NCBI RefSeq assembly: GCF_963678635.1 | Contig: NC_087063.1 | Span: forward strand, 30,146,599 to 30,206,598 | Source of the DNA: Symsagittifera roscoffensis | Lineage: Eukaryota > Xenacoelomorpha > Acoela > Convolutidae | DNA length: 60,000 bases | Reading direction: 5' to 3' | Shown here: piece after piece, positions 13,201 through 20,106 of the stretch | Layout of the letters: every line of letters starts with the position of its first letter | Position numbering within the stretch: position 1 is the stretch's first letter | Position numbers and translations under genes: made by a program | The notes under the pieces: model-generated | What the model was told of the DNA's origin: nothing | The model's input: the letters and a program-made list of their open reading frames with translations, nothing else | Databases searched by the model: none

Positions 13201-16200
13201 CTAACCCCCAAACCTTAGGGTAAAAAGGCAATTCTATTACCTCTAGACCAAGTGGAAAGGAATCTCTAAGTTACTAGGATTCACTAATAAAGCAACTTTA
13301 AAATTTCTTTACTCTGTTACTTACTGTCTTACCAGTAAGAAAAGTTGTTTATGGAAAAAAGTATTTCCCGATTACAAGACACTTAACAAGATACAAGGCC
13401 GTATAACATGGAGTAGGGTAAAAAGAGAAAAGCGGAAAGTGCAAGTACCTAGGTGAGTAATTGCTCTGTCCATTGATACTACTTTTTCGTAAATCGATGA
13501 AGCATTTTGAGAAAAACTAAGACTACTAAAAGCAAAGTTTTCCAGAACACTAGCCACCTAAAAAGCAGCAACAGTTCGAAAAAAAAATGCTTCGTAGCAT
13601 TACACTGCGATGTAAATACAAGATTCAAGAGAAACGCTAACAGCAGACCAAACTGCTACAAACTTTCTGATAGATCATATCAGATAATAGAAAGATTACA
13701 ATTAAGAAAGTGGGAATTGTTTTGAAAAAATAATTCAAATCGGACAATCATCAATAACTAAGACTTTCACGTTTCATATTTTTCAAGACTTCGAGGTTGA
13801 AAAAAACTGAAGTATCTCGAAGGCTGAGTGGAGGTACAATACCGCTCAAACTTAAGCAAAAAAAGTTAACAATACAGATTTTTTATGTTCATCATTCATA
13901 GACAATCTTACAAAAAATCTATTTCAGTAGTTAATTTTGAGTTGTCGAAGAAAGACAAAAGCGAACGAATTGGACTAAGTATATTAGCAAAAAAAAAGCT
14001 TGATTTGCAAGAGTAGTGTCCAAGAAAAGTCAAAAATTGTATAAAAAAAACAAATTAAACTAGCAAAAAAAACTTGATGCAGCCAAAATCCATTTATAAA
14101 CCATAATCCAGTCGACCAAAAAACCTGTCAAAGGCAAAGAACTGTAGATGATTTGAAAAAAAAAAACAGTTTTTTAGAAACCTAATTTGTTCTAAAAAAA
14201 AACAGTTTTAAGTTTAAACCAGCAGTCTTTTCTTCAGATTCTACAAATCGGCAGAAATTTCAAAAATAAGCTTTACACCAATTTCAAATTTTACCAATTG
14301 CAAAAAACTAAGATGAAAAAAATTTAACAAAGACCCTTCAATCCAAAATCTAAATAGTTAAAGTAAAAGAACTTGCCAAAAACAATTATTATGCAAATTA
14401 TAGTATCCGATTAAAATCTAATAGAAACTATTGTTCACAAAAAGTCTGGTTACCGGATCTATTGCAAGTTTCAATAGAGGAAAAAATTAGCTGTCAAAAT
14501 CAAGTAAGAAAGAAATGTAAGAATATGCCTTGAAAATTTTTGCTGTGGCGGATAAGAACCTACGACCAGGAAATTTGGAGTCGCACATCATTGCATCTGA
14601 GCCACGGGCCCTTGAAAAATTAAACACACCAATCCACAAGGAAGCTACATATGGTAAAAAATTCACAGTGCTATGCAGCAAAAGTCGCACTAAATATATA
14701 TATATATATATATATATATACAAACTTTGCAATATTTAGGAATATCATTACCTAAAAACTGAAAAGCAAAAAGTCAAATTATGCATTGCAAAAAAGCGAG
14801 ATATTTTGACTTTGAAAATTTCTGAAACTTTTATCATTGTAATGATGATTGAATTAGCTTTTTTCGGTTCACTTGATGAATTAGACAAGCATCAATTGTG
14901 TAAACTTATTGCTTATAGAATGTCAAAGCACGATATCAAACAACCATTAAGGTTCCTCCTGAAGTGGTACAATATTTTCGACTTGTTGGAAAAAAAGAAA
15001 ACTCGTACTATTACACTACGCTCGCTAAAGCTCGCTTATCTAATCATTACAGATATACATGCAACAACTTCTAGTCTCGCAAACTCCATTCGAGAGGCAT
15101 TTTACAAAAATTATGACGGAAAAATCTAACTTCTAAAATGGACATGGAGCGCTTTCGCTCTTCCCATATTAAGCTAGTGAATTTACTCACAAGTTAGCGT
15201 TGATATCCCTCAGAATACTATTGATTGTTTTGTTAGCCAGCTCGACCTGTTTAGTCACATTGGCGACATTTATCTTCAGCTGCGCCACCCAGCCCCCAAA
15301 CTGCGACTTATTTCCCTGCAGTTCAAAAGCAGACTCCTTTCCCAGTATATTCAACTGAGCAATTTCCTTTGTTATGTTCCCTATCACTTCTGCATCGTGT
15401 TTAGCTTGATCGATCCTCAGAGCGATTTGCTTGAAAAGTCGCTCCGCGTCAGGGACATCTCGTTCGTATTGTTTATTTTTCGTGGCCAGCACAAAGTTAA
15501 GACTTTGGTATGTTCTGGCGGCAGAATCATTCGCTTCCAAGCCAAGTCGCCGAAGTTTAACTAAATCGTTAAGGAGGCTTCCACTTTCCGTCTTAAGAGC
15601 ATCGCCTTTTTTCTCGATTTCCACAACAGGTCTCAACTGGTTCACAACTTTGTTGTAGACTAAAAAAAATCAAACCAACTTTTCTAAATTGTGATTGATT
15701 ATTTAACTGCGCATTATGCGCCGGCAGCAAAAAAGACATTTGCATTCGGCTATGAGTAAAGCTGACTTGTTTTTATTTTTTCAGGAAATTTTAAGTTTCC
15801 GAAAAAAAAATCTTTTTATTGAACTTTTTATTTTCAAAAAGCTTTAGAACACATGAACTCACTTAGCAATTATATGTTCATCGAAACGTCTGTGGCACAA
15901 AGGCAAAAAAACTCAGAAGTACATACTAATATCGACTCGTTTTTGAGTGGCATTTGCTTGCTTCATGACATCATCAAGAGTATCGTTGGCGCCTCCTGTT
16001 GAAGCAAGTTTGTTGGACAACTCTAGCGAAAGCTGTCGGATCAGATCAGTCTGTTCCTTCTGTCCTCTTTTCTGCAGGTCAATCAAATCCTTCTTTATCA
16101 CTTAAACACAATACTCTCAAAATCCACAAAATTGCTTCATCTTTTGAAACAACTTGCGATGCAAAAATATGTCCATGTTGAGGCGTAAATAAAATTGACT

Positions 16201-18768
16201 ATGGGGAAAATAGCGTCCTATAAGCGCTGCCAATTTCATGAATCTTTCGTGATTGACAATTTTAGACACAGAAGCGAAGTTGCACTTCGCATATACAAGC
16301 AGCAAAAATAGGCTCGTTATCCTCCTCCCCCCGTCCCCCCCCCCCACCACCACCTCACATAAGCATCAATTTTATGGTGTAACGAGGAGTTTTACAAGGT
16401 TAAACATGAGGACCAAATATGTTTATCATGGCCTAATTAGTTCGCATGCCAATTTTTGTAACATTCGTACGATGTGAACAAAATTTCACTTGTAAAAATT
16501 TGCAGGTGGGGGAGAAGGAAAAAGAGCCCAAAAATATGACCGATAACGCTTCTGGGAAAAACTGAATGAGTAAAACTTCGAGTCTACAAAACTTCTTAAG
16601 TGACGCACGCCAATTATGACGCATCAGCAGTACCAGTCAATTTGAAAAAAAAGAAATCTACCAATTAACATGCTTCAATTTATAGAGCGGACGCATTTTA
16701 ACTAGTATACCCAGGTTCGAAATCTCTTATTTTGTTGCTGATCTCTTTTCCTACCTCTACGCTACAGATCCATGATGCCTTGTCGCTAAAGTACTATTTG
16801 TAGTATAATAGTCTGTGTTAATATCCTTAGCATTGGCTGTACTTAAAAGCTGGATCAAAATAAACACTTCCAAAATGAACATTTTATCGCAACAATTGCA
16901 TCGCAACAATATTTGCGACTTAGGTTGGAAAAAAGAAAGTTCATACTCTAACACAAGCTATGCTTGTGTAAAAAAAAAACAATTCAATTTGAGCAAACTG
17001 GATCAATATATAATTATTTTGAGAGCATAAATAAGTTGCCGTTCTTTGATCAAATGAAATTGAGTTGAAAAGAAATTAAAGTCAAACCGCAAAAAAGCTA
17101 GAAAATTTCAAACCCTTTGAGCGAGGAAAATACAACACGTGAAAAAATTCAGCACGCGTTTATAGACATTTAAAAAGCAGACCAACGATAGTCCGACAGA
17201 TAATTTTATAACCCGAAAATTCTCAATTTTAAAACAACAGGCCAAGACTGGATTCAATCCCTGGACCTTTTTTTTTTTTTTTTATTTGCCCCCGGCCTGC
17301 TCAGTGCAGGACCAACCGTGGGGGAGGGGGAGATGTCATCCATTTTGCCGCAGCCGGTCCCACCTTGAGGAGGCGGATGACACTGGGACCCCTCCAGCCT
17401 GGACCTTTGTCGTCTAAAGCAAAGACATTACCTTTACGCCAAACGGGCGCACGTGATATACTAATAAAATTAACTCCAGAAGAGTCTTGAAAAGAGTCTG
17501 TGAACAAGGTGAAAAAAGAGTAGTGAAAAAGAGTAAAAAAGGCTAACAGGAAGGGGTTTAAGAATTTTCGATCTTACATTCAAATTCAATAGTCAAATTG
17601 TACTTCACGAAGTCTTTGCTCTCCTCGGTCAGTTTTAGCAGATTGAATATCGGCTCCAGCAACGACGCTGCCTGTCCATTTCGCCATTGAGCAGTGTTTA
17701 AAGTTAAGCTAACTTCTCGAGAGATTTTTTCCAGCTCTTGGGACAAGCCGACGTTATTGTCACCAGCGTTTATACTTTGTTGAGCATCCAATATGATGTT
17801 TACACTTTCCTAAATATCATTTCGGTTAAATCACAAAGGTGCTACCTTGACCGCAATCTTCAAAAGTTATACCTCTAATTCCGAGAACGTGATGTAATAT
17901 TTCTGAAGTGCTCTCGAAATTGAAGCACTCAATGCTGTTTCGTTGAGACTTGACAGTGAGTTTCTGATTGAAACAAGTATGCTTAACTCGGCCAAATCAA
18001 TCAGACTTTCAACGCACGAACCACAGCCCACACAACCACAAGCCGTTTCTTTCTCCCGTTCACCGCACGCCAAACATTCACCCGTAAAAGAATCGCATGG
18101 CCTGCAAATAAATTTAAAATCTACCATCAATAACTTGATAAAAATTTGTGACTTTGTTCTACTTACTTCTGATTCGGGCAATTGCATGACTTGCATCCAT
18201 TGTCGGAAAAATCCCAGAAATTTGGCAAGCATTGATCGCATTTACGTCCGGTAACACCCGGTTTGCATTTGCAATCTCCAGTTTCAGGATGGCAATCGTT
18301 GCACCAAGAGCCTACAGTTGAACAGTCGCATGGCTTGCATCCTTCACAGCTCCGAAAACCGAAATGCCCAGCTTCACATTCTGTACAGTGTTTGCCTTTG
18401 ACGTTCTTCTTGCAGTAACAATCTCCAGTTTCAGCGTTGCACCCTTCTCGACCACAACTATGGCATTGACAATGTCTGCATGTTTTCAGCTTTGCATCGC
18501 CATAAAAATCGTCATCACATATTTCACAATTTCGACCCTTAGTGTGGTGAACACATTGATTGCAAACACCAGTTACGTTGTTACACATAGATCCAAGGTA
18601 GTATTTATCATGATTGTCGTTACAATCACAGGGCAGGCAGTAAGTCCCACTGCCAGAAGGACTATAATTATTATCCATGCAAACATTGCACATTTCTCCT
18701 TTCACTCCAGGTGGACACGCTGCGTATCCAAGAGAGGAAAAACTAAATACTAGCAAAACTTTGAGCAT
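4118..18768 (-). CDS. Laminin chain, probably alpha type, lacking an LN domain (7 exons visible, gene incomplete)
   Basis: Seen: seven minus-strand exons join without a phase conflict (18768-18167, 18101-17873, 17809-17578, 16100-15927, 15659-15191, 6947-6727, 4231-4118), 2041 coding bases or about 680 residues. Every intron starts with GT and ends with AG. The product starts with a 16-residue signal peptide, then four to five laminin EGF-like repeats, then coiled coil. Known of the family: laminins are secreted, trimerise through this coiled coil and build basement membranes. The last EGF-like unit, with a PCDSFTGECL stretch followed by a CGSCVESL transition into the coil, resembles alpha chains more than beta or gamma chains; this is inference. 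LG domains, which would prove an alpha chain, would lie off the left edge. The lack of an N-terminal LN domain recalls vertebrate alpha-4-like short chains. An unrelated lipase gene lies in its intron 6. Confidence 0.85.
4232..5212. other. Left part of laminin intron 6 and lipase upstream region
   Basis: No exon is supported here. A minus-strand reading frame at 4428-4216 overlaps laminin exon 7 in another frame and is its shadow plus intron. The copies of the repeat family seen to the left stop near 3960. The last 150 bases hold the lipase promoter candidate and 5' UTR. Confidence 0.5.
5071..5077 (+). promoter_or_regulatory. TATA-like element of the lipase gene
   Basis: TATAAGA lies 142 bases before the lipase ATG, preceded by a GC-containing CTCGAGAG stretch. 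It would place transcription start near 5100 and give a 5' UTR of roughly 110 bases with no intron needed. Confidence 0.4.
5213..6544 (+). CDS. Acid lipase / cholesteryl-ester hydrolase family, intronless
   Basis: An ORF of 443 residues from the ATG at 5213 (A at -3, good context) to TAG at 6542-6544. The frame is open back to a TTG at 5180, which is not used as start. Residues 1-25 are a hydrophobic signal sequence. The N-terminal AB-hydrolase lipase region starts near residue 39, followed by LMHG (oxyanion region, 92-95), LADENIDVWLGNIRGN, the nucleophile elbow GHSQG (Ser183), the acid in GDRDW (Asp372) and the His in SHLDFIWG (His402). All three catalytic residues are therefore present. 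Six N-glycosylation sequons (about 76, 109, 286, 334, 360, 399) fit a secreted or lysosomal enzyme that cleaves triglycerides or cholesteryl esters. It is about 45 residues longer than human lysosomal acid lipase, partly through a polar insert near 334-360. It lies in a laminin intron on the opposite strand, and the absence of introns suggests retroposition. Confidence 0.93.
   Translation: MSKFLALSSAILLVIYFTLPLFLHQANRLLISLATDNNPDYLATTCELAKSRGYDCETHSITTEDGYIIDTQRVSNKTVTATHQTSQGVALLMHGFECDSTIWVQNFQNQSLAYILADENIDVWLGNIRGNFYGERHVKFSSASDPDFWDFSFQEMAQFDLPATVNYILETTGYEKIYYVGHSQGTLMAFLQMSEDETLQDKIEFAFMLTPVYTLTSMITPIRYALDLVYQLGFYIGPYVPSMRLGPAPPLDFVIWSYMYPLPSYYVTEFIWQAFSGDSDHALHRNHSQMVAYFAHGLAGTSVHNVRHFAQIYKEQKLAKFNYQNDKLNLLHYNSTQPPEYNIGKINRKVTKENSHIDRNRTKFALFWGDRDWMVTKHDRMKLQSILGDVIVYSKICENFSHLDFIWGLRANECAYFKISDMVRSHRRQKITSQSKPDISATN
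6594..6599 (+). terminator. Poly(A) signal of the lipase gene
   Basis: ATTAAA, the commonest variant of the poly(A) signal, lies 50 bases after the lipase stop codon. A T- and TG-rich stretch follows (6600-6660), as expected for a cleavage region. It ends the lipase transcript before laminin exon 6 on the other strand. Confidence 0.5.
6727..6947 (-). CDS. Laminin-like gene exon 6: coiled coil
   Basis: Acceptor ATTTCAG ends at 6948; donor GTTAGT starts at 6726. The exon has 73 full codons, beginning TFGNVSAMAQDIETFFMLKD, with sequons NVS, NTS and NFT. It is spliced across an 8.2 kb intron from exon 5 (split codon TT+A). A 3'-truncated copy of its first 132 bases lies at 10891-10760, inside the tandem duplication of intron 5. 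This copy at 6947 is the complete one because it alone has the donor site. Confidence 0.8.
7040..7366. mobile_element. Non-autonomous DNA element with CAGTCC subterminal repeats, copy A
   Basis: The left side carries ACAGTCC and AAAACAGTCC. The right side carries the reverse complement GGACTGTTTT at least four times in about 100 bases. The middle is a GC-rich patch (about 7160-7270) with a perfect hairpin CGCCGC-CAA-GCGGCG, unlike the AT-rich surroundings. Inverted arrays of one short motif at both ends are typical of small non-autonomous DNA transposons with a transposase-binding site. There is no coding capacity; exact ends and target-site duplication were not resolved. Confidence 0.6.
8835..9068 (+). 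other. Unassigned 77-codon ORF in the duplicated intron, copy A
   Basis: ATG-started frame coding a Lys-rich peptide (begins MPRKTSVIKKFISDYV). The composition follows the A-rich DNA and no family is recognised. The frame is kept in copy B (12774-13007) with one residue changed, but the duplication is too recent for that to show selection. Probably non-coding. Confidence 0.12.
9190..9202 (+). repeat. Poly-C tract, copy A
   Basis: A run of 13 C next to an A run. The copy B counterpart (13129-13143) has 15, so the tract has changed length since duplication. Confidence 0.9.
9245..9317 (-). repeat. tRNA-derived SINE-like piece, copy A
   Basis: Minus strand: TTGGTCTAGAGG (A box, 9312-9301) and GGGGGTTAGACTCCCGG (B-box region, 9268-9252), 30-40 bases apart as in a tRNA, with a CTTTTTA loop between. 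The B box has drifted from GGTTCGAATCC. It shares its layout with the piece at 17228-17460, suggesting one SINE family. Confidence 0.45.
10760..10891 (-). pseudogene. Truncated duplicate of laminin exon 6 (pseudo-exon)
   Basis: The second copy of the intron 5 duplication includes the acceptor (ATTTCAG) and the first 44 codons of exon 6, almost unchanged. The copy then breaks at the duplication joint. Read through, the frame continues eight codons into intron sequence and stops at a TAG (10734-10732). No good donor is seen before that stop. If spliced from exon 5 in place of true exon 6 it would end the laminin chain early. It lies between exon 5 and true exon 6 in transcription order, so the splicing machinery meets it first. 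Confidence 0.75.
10984..11321. mobile_element. Non-autonomous DNA element with CAGTCC subterminal repeats, copy B
   Basis: Duplicate of the element at 7040-7366, carried along by the segmental duplication. It has one more left-side CAGTCC unit than copy A, so either motif number changed after the duplication or copy A lost one. Confidence 0.6.
12774..13007 (+). other. Unassigned 77-codon ORF in the duplicated intron, copy B
   Basis: Counterpart of the frame at 8835-9068 and judged the same way: no recognised family, probably chance. Confidence 0.12.
13129..13143 (+). repeat. Poly-C tract, copy B
   Basis: A run of 15 C, counterpart of the 13-C run at 9190. Such runs are also prone to sequencing error. 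Confidence 0.9.
13189..13257 (-). repeat. tRNA-derived SINE-like piece, copy B
   Basis: Duplicate of the tRNA-like piece at 9245-9317 without visible change, carried by the segmental duplication. Confidence 0.45.
14694..14720 (+). repeat. (AT)n microsatellite at the right edge of the duplication
   Basis: Twenty-seven bases of alternating AT at the point where copy B ends. It may have been a fragile site involved in the duplication. Confidence 0.9.
14842..15129 (+). other. Unassigned 95-codon ORF in laminin intron 5
   Basis: An open frame extends back to 14806 (TTG); the first ATG is at 14842. The peptide is less biased than most intron frames here (contains FFGSLDELDKHQLCKLIAYR and RFLLKWYNIFDLLEK) and could be a decayed piece of a mobile-element protein. 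No family is recognised, and no promoter or splice site is evident. Confidence 0.2.
15191..15659 (-). CDS. Laminin-like gene exon 5: long coiled coil
   Basis: Acceptor TTTTTTTTAG ends at 15660; donor GTGAGT begins at 15190. The largest coil exon visible encodes 155 full codons: long Leu/Ala-rich heptads (for example LNDLVKLRRLGLEANDSA and LFKQIALRIDQAKHDAEV) with NVT and NKT sequons near its end. Base composition is clearly richer in G+C than the flanking introns, as in the other exons. The phase (1 in, 2 out) joins exon 4 and exon 6 exactly. Confidence 0.85.
15660..15926 (-). other. Laminin intron 4
   Basis: A 267-base intron with GTATGT donor and a T-rich acceptor. Nothing else was seen in it. 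Confidence 0.7.
15927..16100 (-). CDS. Laminin-like gene exon 4: coiled coil
   Basis: Acceptor TTTAAG ends at 16101 and donor GTATGT starts at 15926. The exon gives 57 codons with split codons at both ends (phase 1 in, phase 1 out). It begins IKKDLIDLQKRGQKEQTD and continues as a strongly polar, Leu-patterned helix with an NDT and an NAT sequon. It joins in frame to exon 3 across a 1.48 kb intron that contains tRNA-like and C-rich repeats. Confidence 0.8.
17228..17460 (-). repeat. tRNA-derived SINE-like piece split by an insertion
   Basis: Minus strand: a TTTGGCGTAAAGG A box (17444-17432) and a GGATTGAATCC B box (17260-17250). With the insertion 17271-17397 and one copy of its 11-base flank removed, they lie at tRNA-like spacing. 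The CTTTG..CAAAG arm would pair as the anticodon stem. The layout matches the piece at 9245-9317. Confidence 0.5.
17260..17408 (-). mobile_element. Short GC-rich retro-insertion with poly(A) tail and 11-base target-site duplication
   Basis: The 11-base CCTGGACCTTT occurs at 17260-17270 and 17398-17408. Between them, read on the minus strand, lie about 110 bases of GC-rich sequence ending GGGGGCAAATAA followed by an A run. Target-site duplication plus poly(A) at the 3' end is the mark of LINE-driven reverse transcription, so this is a SINE or a 5'-truncated LINE 3' end. Its composition differs sharply from the AT-rich intron. It split a tRNA-like piece and is therefore younger than that piece. 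Confidence 0.75.
17578..17809 (-). CDS. Laminin-like gene exon 3: coiled coil
   Basis: Acceptor TTTAG ends at 17810; donor GTAAG begins at 17577. The 232 bases start in phase 0 and leave one base over. The translation, beginning ESVNIILDAQQSINAG, is polar and helical with hydrophobic residues at heptad spacing and carries one N-glycosylation sequon (NLT). It has no recognisable fold other than coiled coil and is assigned to laminin domain II/I by phase and position. Confidence 0.8.
17873..18101 (-). CDS. Laminin-like gene exon 2: last EGF-like unit and start of coiled coil
   Basis: The acceptor TTTGCAG ends at 18102 and the donor GTATAA starts at 17872. The exon completes the split Lys codon from exon 1 (phase 2) and ends in phase 0. 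It reads PCDSFTGECLACGE and then a Cys cluster (CGCVGCGSCVESL), after which Cys disappears and a Leu-rich helical stretch begins (LAELSILVSIRNSL). In laminins a Cys pair at this position begins the alpha-helical domain II/I that pairs with the other two chains. The join between the two exons is exact in sequence and in family logic. Confidence 0.85.
18167..18768 (-). CDS. Laminin-like gene exon 1: signal peptide and laminin EGF-like repeats
   Basis: The ATG at 18768-18766 opens 200 complete codons plus two bases, ending at a GTAAGT donor (18166-18161). Residues 1-16 form a hydrophobic signal peptide ending in GYA. From residue 17 the protein is Cys-rich with the spacing of laminin EGF-like domains: repeated CxC and CxxC pairs, TGxC turns (VTGVCNQC, ETGDCYCK, ETGDCKCK) and GxxGxxC turns (TKGRNCEIC, VKGKHCTEC, VTGRKCDQC). 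The first repeat is partial. No LN domain lies between the signal peptide and the first repeat, so the short arm is truncated relative to classical alpha, beta and gamma chains. Four repeats in one exon without introns is compact. A TTTTTAG just upstream of the ATG could be an acceptor for a 5' UTR intron, so the start of transcription is uncertain. Confidence 0.88.
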
Positions 18769-19247
18769 AATCGCCTAAAAATTTCAAAATATCAAAACAA
18801 AATGAAGGTAAATATTATGAAGTTAACTTATATATATAAACGAATTATTTCTGAAGACAAAGGTGAGTTCATGTCTAATTTTGAAACAGAAGAGGCCAAA
18901 GTTTCGGAAATACTGGAGTATATTGGCGAGTCAAACATTAACAAACCAAATGTAAAGACTTGGTAAACGTAATTCCTCAGAACGAGGGCCACGTCCCATA
19001 CTTTTACGCCTATCATCAGATTGGGATGCTCGAAAATGTCTAGCTAAAGCGTATAAACTCAAAAATTTTCAAGATTAAGTCTTCATTTCCAAGTCGCTCA
19101 AAGGAGATGAACAAGCTGTGAAACGCAAAAATTCTCAAGAAACGATATGAAATGATAAATCACGACCAAAAACCTCGCAATGAAATAAAAATTCGCGGCC
19201 TCACTCTTGAAAGAAAAGGTGAAAAGGTCGAGTTAGACTGACTACAG
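18769..19247. other. Intergenic stretch between the laminin-like gene and the LINE
   Basis: It contains the TATA candidate of the laminin-like gene (18827-18840). The rest is unremarkable AT-rich DNA up to the first LINE-derived codon. Confidence 0.5.
18827..18840 (-). promoter_or_regulatory. Possible TATA box of the laminin-like gene
   Basis: On the minus strand a TTTATATATATAAG stretch lies about 60-70 bases before the ATG of exon 1. That spacing would give a short 5' UTR. In AT-rich DNA such matches arise by chance, so this is only a candidate. Confidence 0.35.
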
Positions 19248-19544
19248 CTGAAATTATGTCTGCTTAACGTTCACAGCCTGATAAGTGTCAGCCACCGTTT
19301 TAAAATCCTCAACTATCTTAGTTTACATTCTCCCGATATCGTCTTTCTCACAGATACCTGGCTCAAACCTGAAATTACCAATCCTGAAATCTTTCCATTA
19401 AACTGTCCTTATTCTGTTATTGCTCAGGTTGATCGTTCTCGTGAAGACCACGGAGGGGTTCTCATCGCCCTTAAGAACAGCTTTGTAACAAACTACTCTA
19501 TTCTTTCTTACAATGCAGACTATTACCTTGGTTTATCAATTTAA
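19248..19544 (+). pseudogene. APE-type endonuclease N-terminal fragment of the first LINE
   Basis: Ninety-eight codons reading into TAA at 19542-19544. It contains LLNVHSL (the Asn of motif I) and DIVFLTDTWL, where the usual catalytic Glu of the LTETWL motif is Asp. A GGVLIALKNSF stretch follows. The C-terminal catalytic motifs (GDFN, SDH) are absent from this copy, so an internal deletion separates it from the next part. Confidence 0.75.
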
Positions 19545-19595
19545 TCCGGATATCGTAATCTTTCTTCTTGTTTACAACACCCCTGATACATCTCC

Positions 19596-19961
19596 ATGAT
19601 ACAACTCCATGCCAAAGTCTCATTTAACTACCGACCTGTTCATAAAAAGACACCAGCCATCAAACAAAAACTAGATTTTGGCATTTTTGCGTACAAGAGA
19701 GCAAACTGGGAAGAAGTGAATGAATTCATTCGTCAACACCCCTTCCAACCATTTTGCTTGAGCAACGTTGAACTGATGCTCGATCATTGGTACGAGTGGT
19801 TATATGAAATACTGCAGGACCTGCTACCTATCACTACAAAAAACAGGTCTGAACTAGCTCCTTGGGTGGCAAGCGATTCCTCCAACCTTATCAAGAAATT
19901 AAATAAACACCAACTTAAAAATCAGCGAAAACCTACCCCATCGAACGACAGGCAAAATTGA
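19596..19961 (+). pseudogene. Linker between endonuclease and reverse transcriptase of the first LINE
   Basis: An open stretch of 121 codons with the character of the region before the RT in jockey/CR1-like ORF2 (contains KRANWEEVNEFI and PWVASDSSNLIKKLNKHQ). It ends in a stop. The next 145 bases are frameshifted before the RT begins. Confidence 0.55.
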
Positions 19962-20106
19962 AAATCTGCAAACTGAACTAACACTGTCCTTCAAAATGAC
20001 CAGCATCTCCACAAAAAAATGCTTTTCGAGAATGGGAAATTTAGCGAAATACAACGATATCTGAAATCGATCCCTAAGTCTCGCATGATCCCTTCAGAGG
20101 TCTACC

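Larger units (their letters stand above)
10760..14693 (+). repeat. Tandem segmental duplication, copy B (3.93 kb)
   Basis: Direct repeat of 6816-10754. Five bases (GTTGC, 10755-10759) with no counterpart at the outer ends lie at the joint, as often left by end joining. The right end passes into a (AT)n tract. Differences from copy A are few: an extra GAAAAACAGTCC unit near 11025, small deletions near 11510 and 12430, a longer poly-C run. Confidence 0.92.
16101..17577 (-). other. Laminin intron 3
   Basis: This intron holds a GAAGC..CTTCGC hairpin stretch (near 16270), a C-rich low-complexity patch (16321-16352), a decayed unit of the TATA-type repeat family (about 16920-17210) and the tRNA-like piece with its retro-insertion (17228-17460). 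No exon candidate fits the phase between exons 3 and 4. Confidence 0.55.

Noticed and set aside
18364-18753. Plus-strand ORF of 129 codons opposite laminin exon 1
   Set aside because: It is the shadow of the Cys-rich EGF-like repeats on the other strand.
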